A program made the translations under genes and the position numbers. From Flavobacteriaceae bacterium PS02337 (GTDB lineage Bacteria; Bacteroidota; Bacteroidia; Flavobacteriales; Flavobacteriaceae), in NCBI GenBank assembly GCA_029959285.1, contig JASCOE010000003.1, positions 124,001 to 188,000 of the forward strand: a stretch of DNA of 64,000 nt. The letters are read 5' to 3'. Numbering within the stretch: the stretch's first letter is position 1; each line of letters begins with the position of its first letter. Shown piece by piece: positions 27,203 through 34,760 of this stretch. Below the pieces are notes generated by a model that was not told where the DNA came from, made no database searches, and saw nothing but the letters and a program-made list of their open reading frames with translations.

Positions 27203-27652
27203 TTATATTTTTACTTTAATTACAATTTTCTTCAAAAGACCTTCACCAATCATCGCAGTATGAACGTCTTCGGGAAATAATATCGCAAATTGTTTTTCTT
27301 GCAATTGAAAAAACGTATCAGGCGCATCATGAAAAAAACGAACGTCTCTTTCGTCGCTGTAATCTCCGTTTGGATTAACACATTTTTCTCTCGGTTTCCA
27401 AGCAAAAGTTTCAGGACCTTTAATCGAAATCTGAATGTCAATATTTTGATCATGACATTCAAAACCTTTTACGGCTTCTTCTTTCGTATTTCCTTGCCCT
27501 TCAATTACAATCAGTTTTAAGCCTTCGCCAATTTCAAAAGCGCCTACTTCTAGATTGGCGATATCATTTTGACTTACATATTCAAATGCTTTCTGAAAAT
27601 TTGGGTGCAGATTATAATATTTTGCTGCGTTTTGTAATGAATCTACTATCAT
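27203..27652 (-). CDS. YhcH/YjgK/YiaL family protein (DUF386)
   Basis: The 149-residue cupin-like protein has the family features LEVGAFEIGEGLKLIVIEGQG, ECHDQNIDIQISIKGPE, the FFHDAPDTFFQL region and the C-terminal FPEDVHTAMIG segment, where the His and Glu could bind a metal. Family members often sit in sialic acid or uronate operons and may act as sugar anomerases or isomerases, but the reaction here is not known. It is the first gene of the uronate operon and lies directly downstream of the promoter and operator candidate at 27698-27750. Confidence 0.85.
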   Translation of the reverse strand: MIVDSLQNAAKYYNLHPNFQKAFEYVSQNDIANLEVGAFEIGEGLKLIVIEGQGNTKEEAVKGFECHDQNIDIQISIKGPETFAWKPREKCVNPNGDYSDERDVRFFHDAPDTFFQLQEKQFAILFPEDVHTAMIGEGLLKKIVIKVKI

Positions 27653-27697
27653 TTTTTTTCGCTATTATTTTGGTTTTTAATTTTATGTGTATATTTA

Positions 27698-27711
27698 CGT
27701 GTGCGTACACG
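27698..27711. promoter_or_regulatory. Candidate LacI-family operator, CGTGTGCGTACACG
   Basis: This 14-base near-perfect palindrome (one mismatched pair) lies just downstream of the -7 box of the minus-strand promoter, at or near the expected transcription start. LacI-family proteins bind such palindromes and repress from this position. A second inverted repeat, TTTACA-N6-TGTAAA, overlaps the -7 box at 27717-27734. The divergent LacI-type gene is the obvious regulator. Confidence 0.55.
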
Positions 27712-27720
27712 GTATTTTTA

Positions 27721-27750
27721 CAAATGTATGTAAATTGTACTTTAAAACAA
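27721..27750 (-). promoter_or_regulatory. Promoter of the uronate operon (TTG-N19-TACATTTG)
   Basis: On the minus strand a TTG at 27748-27750 and TACATTTG at 27721-27728 are separated by 19 bases. This matches the Flavobacterium/Bacteroides consensus (TTG about 19-21 bases before TAnnTTTG). The operon's first start codon is about 70 bases downstream. Confidence 0.65.
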
Positions 27751-27812
27751 CTTATTTTTGATAAAATAAATTAATTTTACCGCACTGCTTTTATATTTTT
27801 AACTTAAAAAGA

Positions 27813-28841
27813 ATCAATATCATAACAATTAAGAAAATTGCCGAATTAGCTAATATTTCGCCTGGAACTGTGGATCGAATTATACACAAACGCGGACAAG
27901 TGGCTCAGGAAACGGTTGACAAAGTCAATGCGATTATTGAAGAATTTGGCTATAAGCGAAATATTCTGGCAAGTAATTTGGCGTTGAATAAAAAATTTCA
28001 CTTTGCGATTTTCCTTCCAAAATCTGAAACTTTAGAATATTGGAAAAGCCAGATTGATGGAATTGAAAAAGCAGCTTTAGAGTTTAGTAAATTCGGAATC
28101 GTTTTAGATTATTTTTTCTATGATTATAATTTGACTTCTTTTAAAGAATCGGCAAAAAAAATCATGCAATTTGAATGCGATGGATTATTATTTGCACCCA
28201 TTTTTTATCAAGAATCTGTCGTGTTTTTAAAGGAATATGAAAAGAAAAATATTCCAGTTGTCATGATCGATTCTAATATTTCTGAAGGAAACGAACATGC
28301 TTATGTTGGGCAAAATGCTTTTCAAAGTGGTTATTTGGCTGGAAGATTAAGTAGTTTTGCTGTAAAAAATGAAAGACACGTTTTAATCTTTAAAATTACT
28401 AGAGAAATAGAAAGTACTTCAGTTTATTTGCAACGCATTAAAGGATTTTATTCGTATTTCAAAGATCATGATGAATTGACCAATTTTAAATTCTCAGAAG
28501 TAACACTAAAAGATTCAGGAATGGATCAATTGAGTTTAGAAATGTTTTCGGGAGTAAACAGCGTTTTTGTACCCAATTCACGAGCTTATATTGTTGCCGA
28601 ATTCTTAGAGAATAATAATGTAAAAGGTGTCAGAATTATTGGTTTTGATTTATTGAAAGAAAATATTGAATACTTAAACAGAGGCGTCATTGACTTTTTA
28701 ATCAATCAACGTCCAGAAGATCAAGGTTATCTAGGAATCAATTATTTGTATAAAAAATTAGTTCTTCAGGAAGAAACAGAAAAGACGCATTATATTCCGT
28801 TAGAAATTATTTTGAAAGAGAATTATTTTCCTGCAAAATAA
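27813..28841 (+). CDS. LacI-family transcriptional regulator with a non-ATG start
   Basis: The frame encodes a classical LacI helix-turn-helix, TIKKIAELANISPGTVDRII, then a hinge and a periplasmic-binding-like sensor domain (FHFAIFLPKSETLEYWKSQI onward). No ATG, GTG or TTG lies upstream of this helix before the in-frame stop at 27762. The only usual start, a GTG at 27870, lies inside the recognition helix and would destroy it. A start at the ATC of 27813 gives MNIITIKKIAE, which matches relatives; nearby ATC, ATA or ATT codons are alternatives. It probably represses the divergent uronate operon and senses a uronate intermediate. Related proteins in Bacteroidetes sit with such operons. Confidence 0.8.
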   Translation: MNIITIKKIAELANISPGTVDRIIHKRGQVAQETVDKVNAIIEEFGYKRNILASNLALNKKFHFAIFLPKSETLEYWKSQIDGIEKAALEFSKFGIVLDYFFYDYNLTSFKESAKKIMQFECDGLLFAPIFYQESVVFLKEYEKKNIPVVMIDSNISEGNEHAYVGQNAFQSGYLAGRLSSFAVKNERHVLIFKITREIESTSVYLQRIKGFYSYFKDHDELTNFKFSEVTLKDSGMDQLSLEMFSGVNSVFVPNSRAYIVAEFLENNNVKGVRIIGFDLLKENIEYLNRGVIDFLINQRPEDQGYLGINYLYKKLVLQEETEKTHYIPLEIILKENYFPAK

Positions 28842-28855
28842 TTATATAAAGTCCA

Positions 28856-28963
28856 GTTTGTCATTCCGACGAAGGAGGAATCTTCACGAGTAACTCTACA
28901 AAGATTGGCGACATTCTACGAGGAGCTACTTACGAAGATTCCTCCTTCGTCGGAATGACAAAC
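28856..28963. repeat. Long-stem palindromic element, 30-bp perfect arms
   Basis: Arms 28856-28885 and 28934-28963 are exact reverse complements containing TCATTCCGACGAAGGAGGAA. The loop holds AACTCTACAAAG and GGAGCTACTTAC, which are the reverse complements of the loop words of the 6708-6863 element. It lies between the converging LacI-type and DUF4861 genes and may serve as a two-way terminator. Confidence 0.88.
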
Positions 28964-29010
28964 AGAACGAAATTTTATCTCATAAAACTTGCTTTAAAGG
29001 CTAAAACAAC

Positions 29011-30177
29011 TTATTTCTTAACCTTCACCACTAAAGGATTATTAATTTTTTCTGCAAAAGAACTCAAATACTTTTCCCATTCTTGTTTCGTTTGATACGG
29101 ACTTCCTTTTTTCCATCCAAAACCAACATAATAAATGGCTTTATTATTTTTAACGGTGATATTTCCGTAAAGATTACTCAAATCTTTTTCGTTGGTCACA
29201 TGATGATCAAAACTTGCTAAAGTACCTTTTTGAGCAACCAAACCCGTTCCAATTTCAGAATCGTCGATTGGTTCCCAATAACTTAGCCAGCCTTCTTTTA
29301 TATTGGTTGCGATTGTTCCTTTTTTATCGTGAAGTGTTAATCCAGCCGAAACGGTTTTAGTCCCCGTAATATTAATTTCGAAACGAGAAAGCTGACTTCC
29401 ATAATCTAAACTAATTAATTTTGATTCGGTTATTTTATTTCCTTTCGCATCCCAATCGGCATAATTTAAGATAAAACTGGTTCTAATTGGACCAGTTGTA
29501 ATGGTTTTCCAGCTAATGAAATTCTTAGAAAAATAATATTTTCCGTCCACATTTACTGCAATCCCGCCCACACCGCGACTGTTTCCTACATGAAAATTAT
29601 CCAAACCTTCTCCAGTATCTTTATGATACGTTCCTGTTCCATTTGTAGCTTTTTCGTACCATTTATTAATAATTGGATAATCAACTCTTTTTAGCCAAGC
29701 ATCAATTCCGCTGGTCAACGTTCCGCCAGCGATATTATCTTCGACCATTTTTTGTGCGACAGGGCCGTAAGTTCTAAAAGCGACTTTATTGTTTTCCCAA
29801 GCATAATCGTCTGTGCGTTCTGGAACAAATCGAGAATAACAATTCACTTTTGATTCTGAGGGATTTTTTCCAACCAAAACTTCAAAATCTTGTTTTGATG
29901 AAGCTTTCATTTTAGGTTGAAATAAAAGCAAATCTGCATTTCCGTCACCGTCAGTGTCTACAGTTTGTGTTTCTAAAAACGAATTACTGCTAATGTCTTT
30001 TACAGCATAATCTTCTAATTTAGAATTTGTATTCAATCCAAGCGATTTTTTGGTTAATTCTATGGTTTCAAATTCTCTATCGATCTTCAAATTATTGGTA
30101 ATTGTAATAATTTTATTCTGAGAAAAAGCGGTAAAATTCGCCGTTAGAATGGTTATGATATAAAGATATTTTTTCAA
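29011..30177 (-). CDS. Secreted DUF4861 family protein
   Basis: The 388-residue protein has a signal peptide (MKKYLYIITILTANFTAFSQ) and a single long beta-rich domain. Conserved-looking parts are DTDGDGNADLLLFQP near residue 75, FRTYGPVAQKM, RVDYPIINKWY, GEGLDNFHVGNSRGVGG and LSYWEPIDDSEIGTGLV. This matches my memory of DUF4861, a family that often sits in polysaccharide loci for uronic-acid-rich glycans. No biochemical activity can be assigned from sequence. It lies just beyond the LacI-type gene on the strand of the uronate locus but with its own promoter region, so it is probably a peripheral member of that locus. Confidence 0.72.
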   Translation of the reverse strand: MKKYLYIITILTANFTAFSQNKIITITNNLKIDREFETIELTKKSLGLNTNSKLEDYAVKDISSNSFLETQTVDTDGDGNADLLLFQPKMKASSKQDFEVLVGKNPSESKVNCYSRFVPERTDDYAWENNKVAFRTYGPVAQKMVEDNIAGGTLTSGIDAWLKRVDYPIINKWYEKATNGTGTYHKDTGEGLDNFHVGNSRGVGGIAVNVDGKYYFSKNFISWKTITTGPIRTSFILNYADWDAKGNKITESKLISLDYGSQLSRFEINITGTKTVSAGLTLHDKKGTIATNIKEGWLSYWEPIDDSEIGTGLVAQKGTLASFDHHVTNEKDLSNLYGNITVKNNKAIYYVGFGWKKGSPYQTKQEWEKYLSSFAEKINNPLVVKVKK

Positions 30178-30391
30178 AATGAATGGTTTGTTTTTTTATG
30201 AAATCAGTTAAATAGTATTTCATAAAAGTACAAATCAAAAAGGAATTGAAAATACAGAATTGGTATAATTTTGTACAGAAGATTGAAATTCAGAGCATAA
30301 ACTTTAGATTTTGAATCGATTATTTTTTGTAAATTTCATTTCTTGTCTTTTACGCAAGAAGTAATTTATAAGTAAATGAAAATCAGTAAAA

Positions 30392-31036
30392 ATGGTTAAA
30401 TGTATTATTTTTGATTGTGACGGCGTTTTAGTCGATACCGAAAAAATTGGAAACGGAATTTTGCTTGCAATGGCAAAAGAACACGGATTCGAAATGGAAT
30501 TAGAAGACGCGTATCATCATTTTAACGGCAGAAATTTAAAAGATTGTTTCCGTTATATTGAAGAAGCAATTGATCAAAAATTGCCCGATAATTTTGAAAC
30601 GGAATATCGTGAAAAAAGTTTTGAAGCTTTTAAAACTCAAGTAAAACCAATGGAAGGCGTAATTGATTTTATAAAAAATATAGAAAAATTAAACATTCCG
30701 TATTGCGTCGCATCGAGTGGTCCGGAAGATAAAATTCGTCTCAATCTTGAAGTTGCTGGATTACTAGATAAATTCGAAAATAAATTATTTAGTTCGTATC
30801 AAATTGGAAGTTGGAAACCAGAACCAGGCATATTTCTGCACGCCGCAAAAGAAATGGGTTTTGATGTAAAAGATTGCATTGTTTTAGAAGATAGCAAAGC
30901 TGGCGTAAAAGCTGGAATCAGCGGCGGATTTAAAGTCTATGGTTTTGCAAATGGTTTTAATAATGAAGATTTAGAAGCAGAAGGAGCAGAGCTTTTTTGT
31001 TCTTATGATGAATTAAGTGAAATGATTGGAGTTTGA
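30392..31036 (+). CDS. HAD-superfamily hydrolase, beta-phosphoglucomutase-like
   Basis: The 214-residue protein has HAD motif I DCDGVLVDTE (8-17), motif II VASSGP at about 107-112, motif III around SWKPEPGIF and motif IV VLEDSKAGVKAG. The helical cap after motif I is that of subfamily IA. Such proteins dephosphorylate small sugar phosphates or isomerise beta-glucose 1-phosphate. The true substrate is unknown. It is monocistronic, with a strong palindromic terminator downstream at 31114-31148. A role in sugar phosphate housekeeping next to the glycan loci is plausible. Confidence 0.85.
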   Translation: MVKCIIFDCDGVLVDTEKIGNGILLAMAKEHGFEMELEDAYHHFNGRNLKDCFRYIEEAIDQKLPDNFETEYREKSFEAFKTQVKPMEGVIDFIKNIEKLNIPYCVASSGPEDKIRLNLEVAGLLDKFENKLFSSYQIGSWKPEPGIFLHAAKEMGFDVKDCIVLEDSKAGVKAGISGGFKVYGFANGFNNEDLEAEGAELFCSYDELSEMIGV

Positions 31037-31040
31037 TTTT

Positions 31041-31113
31041 GTTTCAAGTTTCAGGTTTCAAGTTTCAAGTTTCAAGTTTCAGGTTTCAGGTTTCAGGTTT
31101 CAGGTTTCAAGTT
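31041..31113. repeat. Tandem array of about ten 7-bp units (aagtttc/aggtttc)
   Basis: The unit RGTTTCA is repeated without gaps with only A/G variation at one position. Copy number may vary between strains by slippage. Confidence 0.9.
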
Positions 31114-31148
31114 AAACCCGACAGGTTTTAAAACCTGTCGGGTTTTTT
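31114..31148 (+). terminator. Terminator, perfect 16-bp stem
   Basis: AAACCCGACAGGTTTT (31114-31129) pairs exactly with AAAACCTGTCGGGTTT (31130-31145) and is followed by further T residues. It lies 78 bases after the HAD gene stop. Confidence 0.75.
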
Positions 31149-31157
31149 GCGAAAAAA

Positions 31158-31329
31158 ATATTCCGTTAGGAATATCTGGTCGGTAGAAAAAATAGTTACG
31201 TATTTGAATAGTGTCCTGTAGGGACACGTGTTTTGCGACAGGAATGTTTTGCGGATAATCAAACGTTCCTACGGAACGAATACCATCGAATCCATTTAAA
31301 ATCTACCAACCAAACATTCCTTTGGAATG
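31158..31329. repeat. REP-like hairpin cluster
   Basis: Four short palindromes occur: ATATTCC-GTTA-GGAATAT (31158-31175), GTGTCC/GGACAC (31211-31227), CGTTCC-TAC-GGAACG (31264-31278) and CATTCC-TTT-GGAATG (31315-31329). The first is followed within a few bases by GGTCGGTAGA and the last is preceded by ATCTACCAACC, so the outer two face each other in inverted orientation. The same architecture flanks the transposase at 59753-60214. Confidence 0.82.
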
Positions 31330-31419
31330 AATAATAGATTCAGAAAATATAATGATTGAAACAAGGTTTTACAGCTTTGTCACATTTTCTAATTATCAAA
31401 TTCTCTAATCTAAATGTAA

Positions 31420-31452
31420 TTTGTTACATTAAAATTAAATTTCATATATTTG
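31420..31452 (+). promoter_or_regulatory. Promoter of the propeller/LuxR regulator (TTTG-N21-TATATTTG)
   Basis: TTTG at 31420-31423 and TATATTTG at 31445-31452 are 21 bases apart, a good match to the Bacteroidetes consensus. The start codon at 31613 is about 155 bases downstream, giving a long leader. Confidence 0.65.
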
Positions 31453-31612
31453 AGTTTGTACATTCGTTTTTTTAATATGCTTTTTATGATGAATTTGTAA
31501 TGGCTTACTAATAAAACAGTATGATTTTCTCAGAAAATGACTTTCCCAAAGAGTTGTTTTTCGAGAGTGTGATTTCTCAAGATCACAAAATTAACCTACA
31601 GACAAATAGAGA

Positions 31613-34543
31613 ATGACGAAATTTAAAATTAGAGTTTTAGTTTTATGCTTATTATTTATTTCTCCAATTATCAAATCTCAAGTCAAAAAGATTGGAGTTC
31701 CTTTTATAACCAATTATAATCCAAAAACTTACAAGGCTGCATCTGAAAATTGGGATGTTTTGCAAGATTCTAAAGGCATGATGTTTTTTGCGAATCATTT
31801 TGGAATCATGCAATTTGACGGCGTTCGCTGGGGAATTGTAACACAACCAGAAAATCGAAGCATGGTTCGTTCAATGAAAATTGATAAAAACGATAAAATG
31901 TTTGTTGGCGCTCAAGGCGATTTCGGATTTGTAATTCAGCTTCCCAATGGACAATACCAATATACTTCTTTGGTAAAATTACTTCCTAAATCAGATCGAA
32001 ATTTCGGCGATGTATTGCACACTGTTATCCGAAATGATGAAGTTGTTTTTTTCTCTTACGAAAGGATTTTTATTTATAAAAACAATAAAATCAAAGTTTT
32101 AAAGGCAAAAACATCTTTTGATGATTTTTTTGAAGTTGGAAATGAAATTTATGTTTCTGATAATGAAAGAGGTTTGTTGAAATTAAATGGAGACGCATTA
32201 ATTTCAGTAGAAAACGGTCAGAAGTTTGTTGGAATGCAGGTTCGAAACATTTTTAAAACAGAGAAAGGGCTTCTATTATTCACTCAAAAAAATGGACTTT
32301 TTATTTTCAATGAAAATCAGATTAAACCTTTTGTAACAGAAGTTGATGCCATGCTAAAGAAAAACCAGATTTCTGCTGGAATTCAGCTTTCTGATGGTTA
32401 TTTTGGAATTGGAACTCGTCAAGCTGGATTGATAGTTATTGATGGTTCAGGACATTTGATTCAGCATATTGACAAACAAATGGGACTTCAGAACGAATAT
32501 GTAACCAATTTTAAAATCGATAAAGAAGGAAATTTATGGGTTACGCTTAAAGGTGGAATTTCGCTGATTCAGATTTCTTCTCCGTTATCAAAAATTATAG
32601 ACAGTTCAAATTCTGAAACCAAAATTTATTGCAGTCAGATTTATCAGAATAAATTATATATCGGAACAGATAATGGTTTGTTTGGTTTGGACTGGGAAGC
32701 TTATAAAAGTGGAAAAAGAGAAAACGTAACTTTTCAGCATGTTTCTGGAATGTCTGAAAATGTTTGGAATGTTGGCGCTTTTGGCAATTCATTATTGGCT
32801 TTTGAAAAAAATGGAATATTCGAAATCAATGGAAATTCCGCGAAAGCGATAGCCAAAATTGACGGCGCTTGGCAGGGAATTCTAATTCCGAATCATGCTG
32901 ATTTATTGCTTGTTGGCGGTTATACGGGGTTGTATCTTTTGAAAAAAATAAATGGTTCGTGGGTTTTTCAGCATCGAATAAAAGGTTTTGAAGAAAGCAG
33001 TAGAATTATGGAAACCGATAAACAAGGAAACATTTGGATTGCACACGGATATAAAGGAATTTATAAACTTAAATTCAATTCGGTTTTTGATTCTGTTACT
33101 GATATTCAGTTTTATACTGATAAAAATGGGTTTCCGTCGAGTTTGTTTTTGAATACTTTTAAAGTTGATAATCAGATTTTATTTGGAACTACAAAAGGAG
33201 TTTACAAACAAAATGTATCTTTAAATAAAATGATTCCAGATCCCGTTTTCAAGAAATATTTGGGATTGGAAAATCACATTCGTTTATTAAAACCTGACAA
33301 TCAAGATAATATTTGGTACGTTTCTGGCGAAAACACAGGAAAAATGAACAAGCAAAAAAATGGAAATTTTAAAGTAGAAGAACTTCCTTTTCGAAAGCTT
33401 CGCTATTTATATGTTCCGGGTTTCGAAAATATTCAAACTACAAAAAACGGCGATGTTTTCTTTGGAACACAAGAAGGTTTGATTCATTACAGTTCCATTA
33501 CAAACAAAAAATATCAAACGAAATATAAAGCCGTTATTTCAGAAGTAAAATGCATTTTTCCGAAAGATAGTTTGTTGTTTTCTAGCCGTTATGATGTGCT
33601 TCCGAATAAAACAGGTTCAATAAATGATAAATTTTCAACCATTTTATCGCATTCAAATAATGCACTTCATTTTTCTTTTGCTTCACTTTGTTTTGATGAT
33701 GCCGATGCGACAAAATACGAATATTGGTTAGAAGGTTTTGAACCAACTTGGTCAGATTATAGTCTTCAAACGGAAAAAGAATACACGAATTTGCCTGAAA
33801 ATGAATATGTTTTTCACGTAAGAGCAAAAAATATGTACGATGTAGTTAGTGAAGAAGCTGTTTTTCGATTTGAAGTTTTACCGCCTTGGTATCGAACTAC
33901 TTGGGCGTATATATTGTATTTGATACTTTTTGGAGTTTTGATTTATACAATTATAAAATATCAAAAAGGAGTTGCAGAGCGTGATCGAGAGCAATTAATT
34001 CTAAATCAGGAAAAAGAATTGCTTCGAAATCGTGCGGAACTCAACGAAGAAAAATTAGCATTAGAAAAGCAAAATATGGCGATTGTACGTGAAAATCTTC
34101 AAACGACAATTAATCTTAAAAATGCTAAAGTGGCTTCGAACACGGTGAATCTCATACATTTAAATGAAATTTTACTTTCGATAAAAGAATTAATCGGACA
34201 GATTGATAAGAAAAATGATCCTAATGTGAATTTTAGTTTTCTGACTAAAATCAACAAATTAATCGATCACGAATTGCAAGGAGACAAACATTGGAATGAA
34301 TTTGAAGAAATTTTCAATCAATTGCATGATAATTTTATGCAACGATTAAAATCAAGTTATCCAGAATTAACTCCTCGTGATATGCGATTGTGTGCGTATT
34401 TGCGAATGAACTTCAATACAAAAGAAATTGCACCACTTTTAGGAATTTCTGTTCGAGGTGTTGAAGATACCCGTTATCGTATTCGTAAAAAATTACAACT
34501 TCCATCAGATACTAACATCACCGAATTTATTCTCAATTTCTAA
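31613..34543 (+). CDS. Propeller/Y_Y_Y transmembrane regulator with LuxR-type HTH
   Basis: The 976-residue protein has a signal peptide, a beta-propeller sensor built of units such as WDVLQDSKGMMFFAN and NLWVTLKGGISLI, and a Y_Y_Y domain (about 670-750). A membrane helix (TTWAYILYLILFGVLIYTII) follows near 763-782, then a coiled-coil (about 785-850) and a C-terminal LuxR/GerE-type helix-turn-helix (ELTPRDMRLCAYL and TKEIAPLLGISVRGVEDTRY). It has no kinase or receiver domain, so DNA binding seems directly coupled to ligand sensing across the membrane. It precedes the four-gene secreted enzyme cluster on the same strand and probably activates it. Confidence 0.88.
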   Translation: MTKFKIRVLVLCLLFISPIIKSQVKKIGVPFITNYNPKTYKAASENWDVLQDSKGMMFFANHFGIMQFDGVRWGIVTQPENRSMVRSMKIDKNDKMFVGAQGDFGFVIQLPNGQYQYTSLVKLLPKSDRNFGDVLHTVIRNDEVVFFSYERIFIYKNNKIKVLKAKTSFDDFFEVGNEIYVSDNERGLLKLNGDALISVENGQKFVGMQVRNIFKTEKGLLLFTQKNGLFIFNENQIKPFVTEVDAMLKKNQISAGIQLSDGYFGIGTRQAGLIVIDGSGHLIQHIDKQMGLQNEYVTNFKIDKEGNLWVTLKGGISLIQISSPLSKIIDSSNSETKIYCSQIYQNKLYIGTDNGLFGLDWEAYKSGKRENVTFQHVSGMSENVWNVGAFGNSLLAFEKNGIFEINGNSAKAIAKIDGAWQGILIPNHADLLLVGGYTGLYLLKKINGSWVFQHRIKGFEESSRIMETDKQGNIWIAHGYKGIYKLKFNSVFDSVTDIQFYTDKNGFPSSLFLNTFKVDNQILFGTTKGVYKQNVSLNKMIPDPVFKKYLGLENHIRLLKPDNQDNIWYVSGENTGKMNKQKNGNFKVEELPFRKLRYLYVPGFENIQTTKNGDVFFGTQEGLIHYSSITNKKYQTKYKAVISEVKCIFPKDSLLFSSRYDVLPNKTGSINDKFSTILSHSNNALHFSFASLCFDDADATKYEYWLEGFEPTWSDYSLQTEKEYTNLPENEYVFHVRAKNMYDVVSEEAVFRFEVLPPWYRTTWAYILYLILFGVLIYTIIKYQKGVAERDREQLILNQEKELLRNRAELNEEKLALEKQNMAIVRENLQTTINLKNAKVASNTVNLIHLNEILLSIKELIGQIDKKNDPNVNFSFLTKINKLIDHELQGDKHWNEFEEIFNQLHDNFMQRLKSSYPELTPRDMRLCAYLRMNFNTKEIAPLLGISVRGVEDTRYRIRKKLQLPSDTNITEFILNF

Positions 34544-34615
34544 TTTTTTATTATAAGTGAATTCCTAAGTGGTTTTACGCTTTTTGAAAGCTATTTATTA
34601 TATTTTTTTACGAGT

Positions 34616-34637
34616 ACCGTAGTCAAACCGTACTCAA
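34616..34637 (+). promoter_or_regulatory. Tandem 11-bp direct repeat upstream of the GH16 gene
   Basis: ACCGTAGTCAA (34616-34626) is followed directly by ACCGTACTCAA (34627-34637), one mismatch apart. Spacing of one helical turn suits two protomers of a regulator bound on the same DNA face. The flanks also form GAGTAC/GTACTC half-sites. The adjacent LuxR-type regulator is the candidate binder. Confidence 0.4.
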
Positions 34638-34760
34638 AAATGTAAGTCTAGCCTGATTTTTTAGTTAATATTGCGTTGTTATTGTCGGAAAATACAATCT
34701 GTTTTTTTATAAAGCGACATTTTTAAGCAATAGCATTTACTAACTAAAAACTTATTTAAA

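Larger units (their letters stand above)
31037..31612. other. Gene-free region: tandem heptamers, terminator, REP-like hairpins, promoter
   Basis: This 576-base gap holds no open frame of note. In order it contains a 7-base tandem array (31041-31113), a 32-base perfect palindrome acting as terminator (31114-31148), four REP-like hairpins (31158-31329) and a promoter for the LuxR-type regulator (31420-31452), followed by a leader of about 150 bases. Confidence 0.75.

Noticed and set aside
27870-28841. GTG at 27870 as the start of the LacI-type regulator
   Set aside because: It would begin within the helix-turn-helix and remove most DNA-binding residues, although the upstream in-frame sequence encodes a complete HTH.
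31041-31113. Possible CRISPR array
   Set aside because: The units are 7 bases with no spacers and no cas genes are present; it is a simple tandem repeat.
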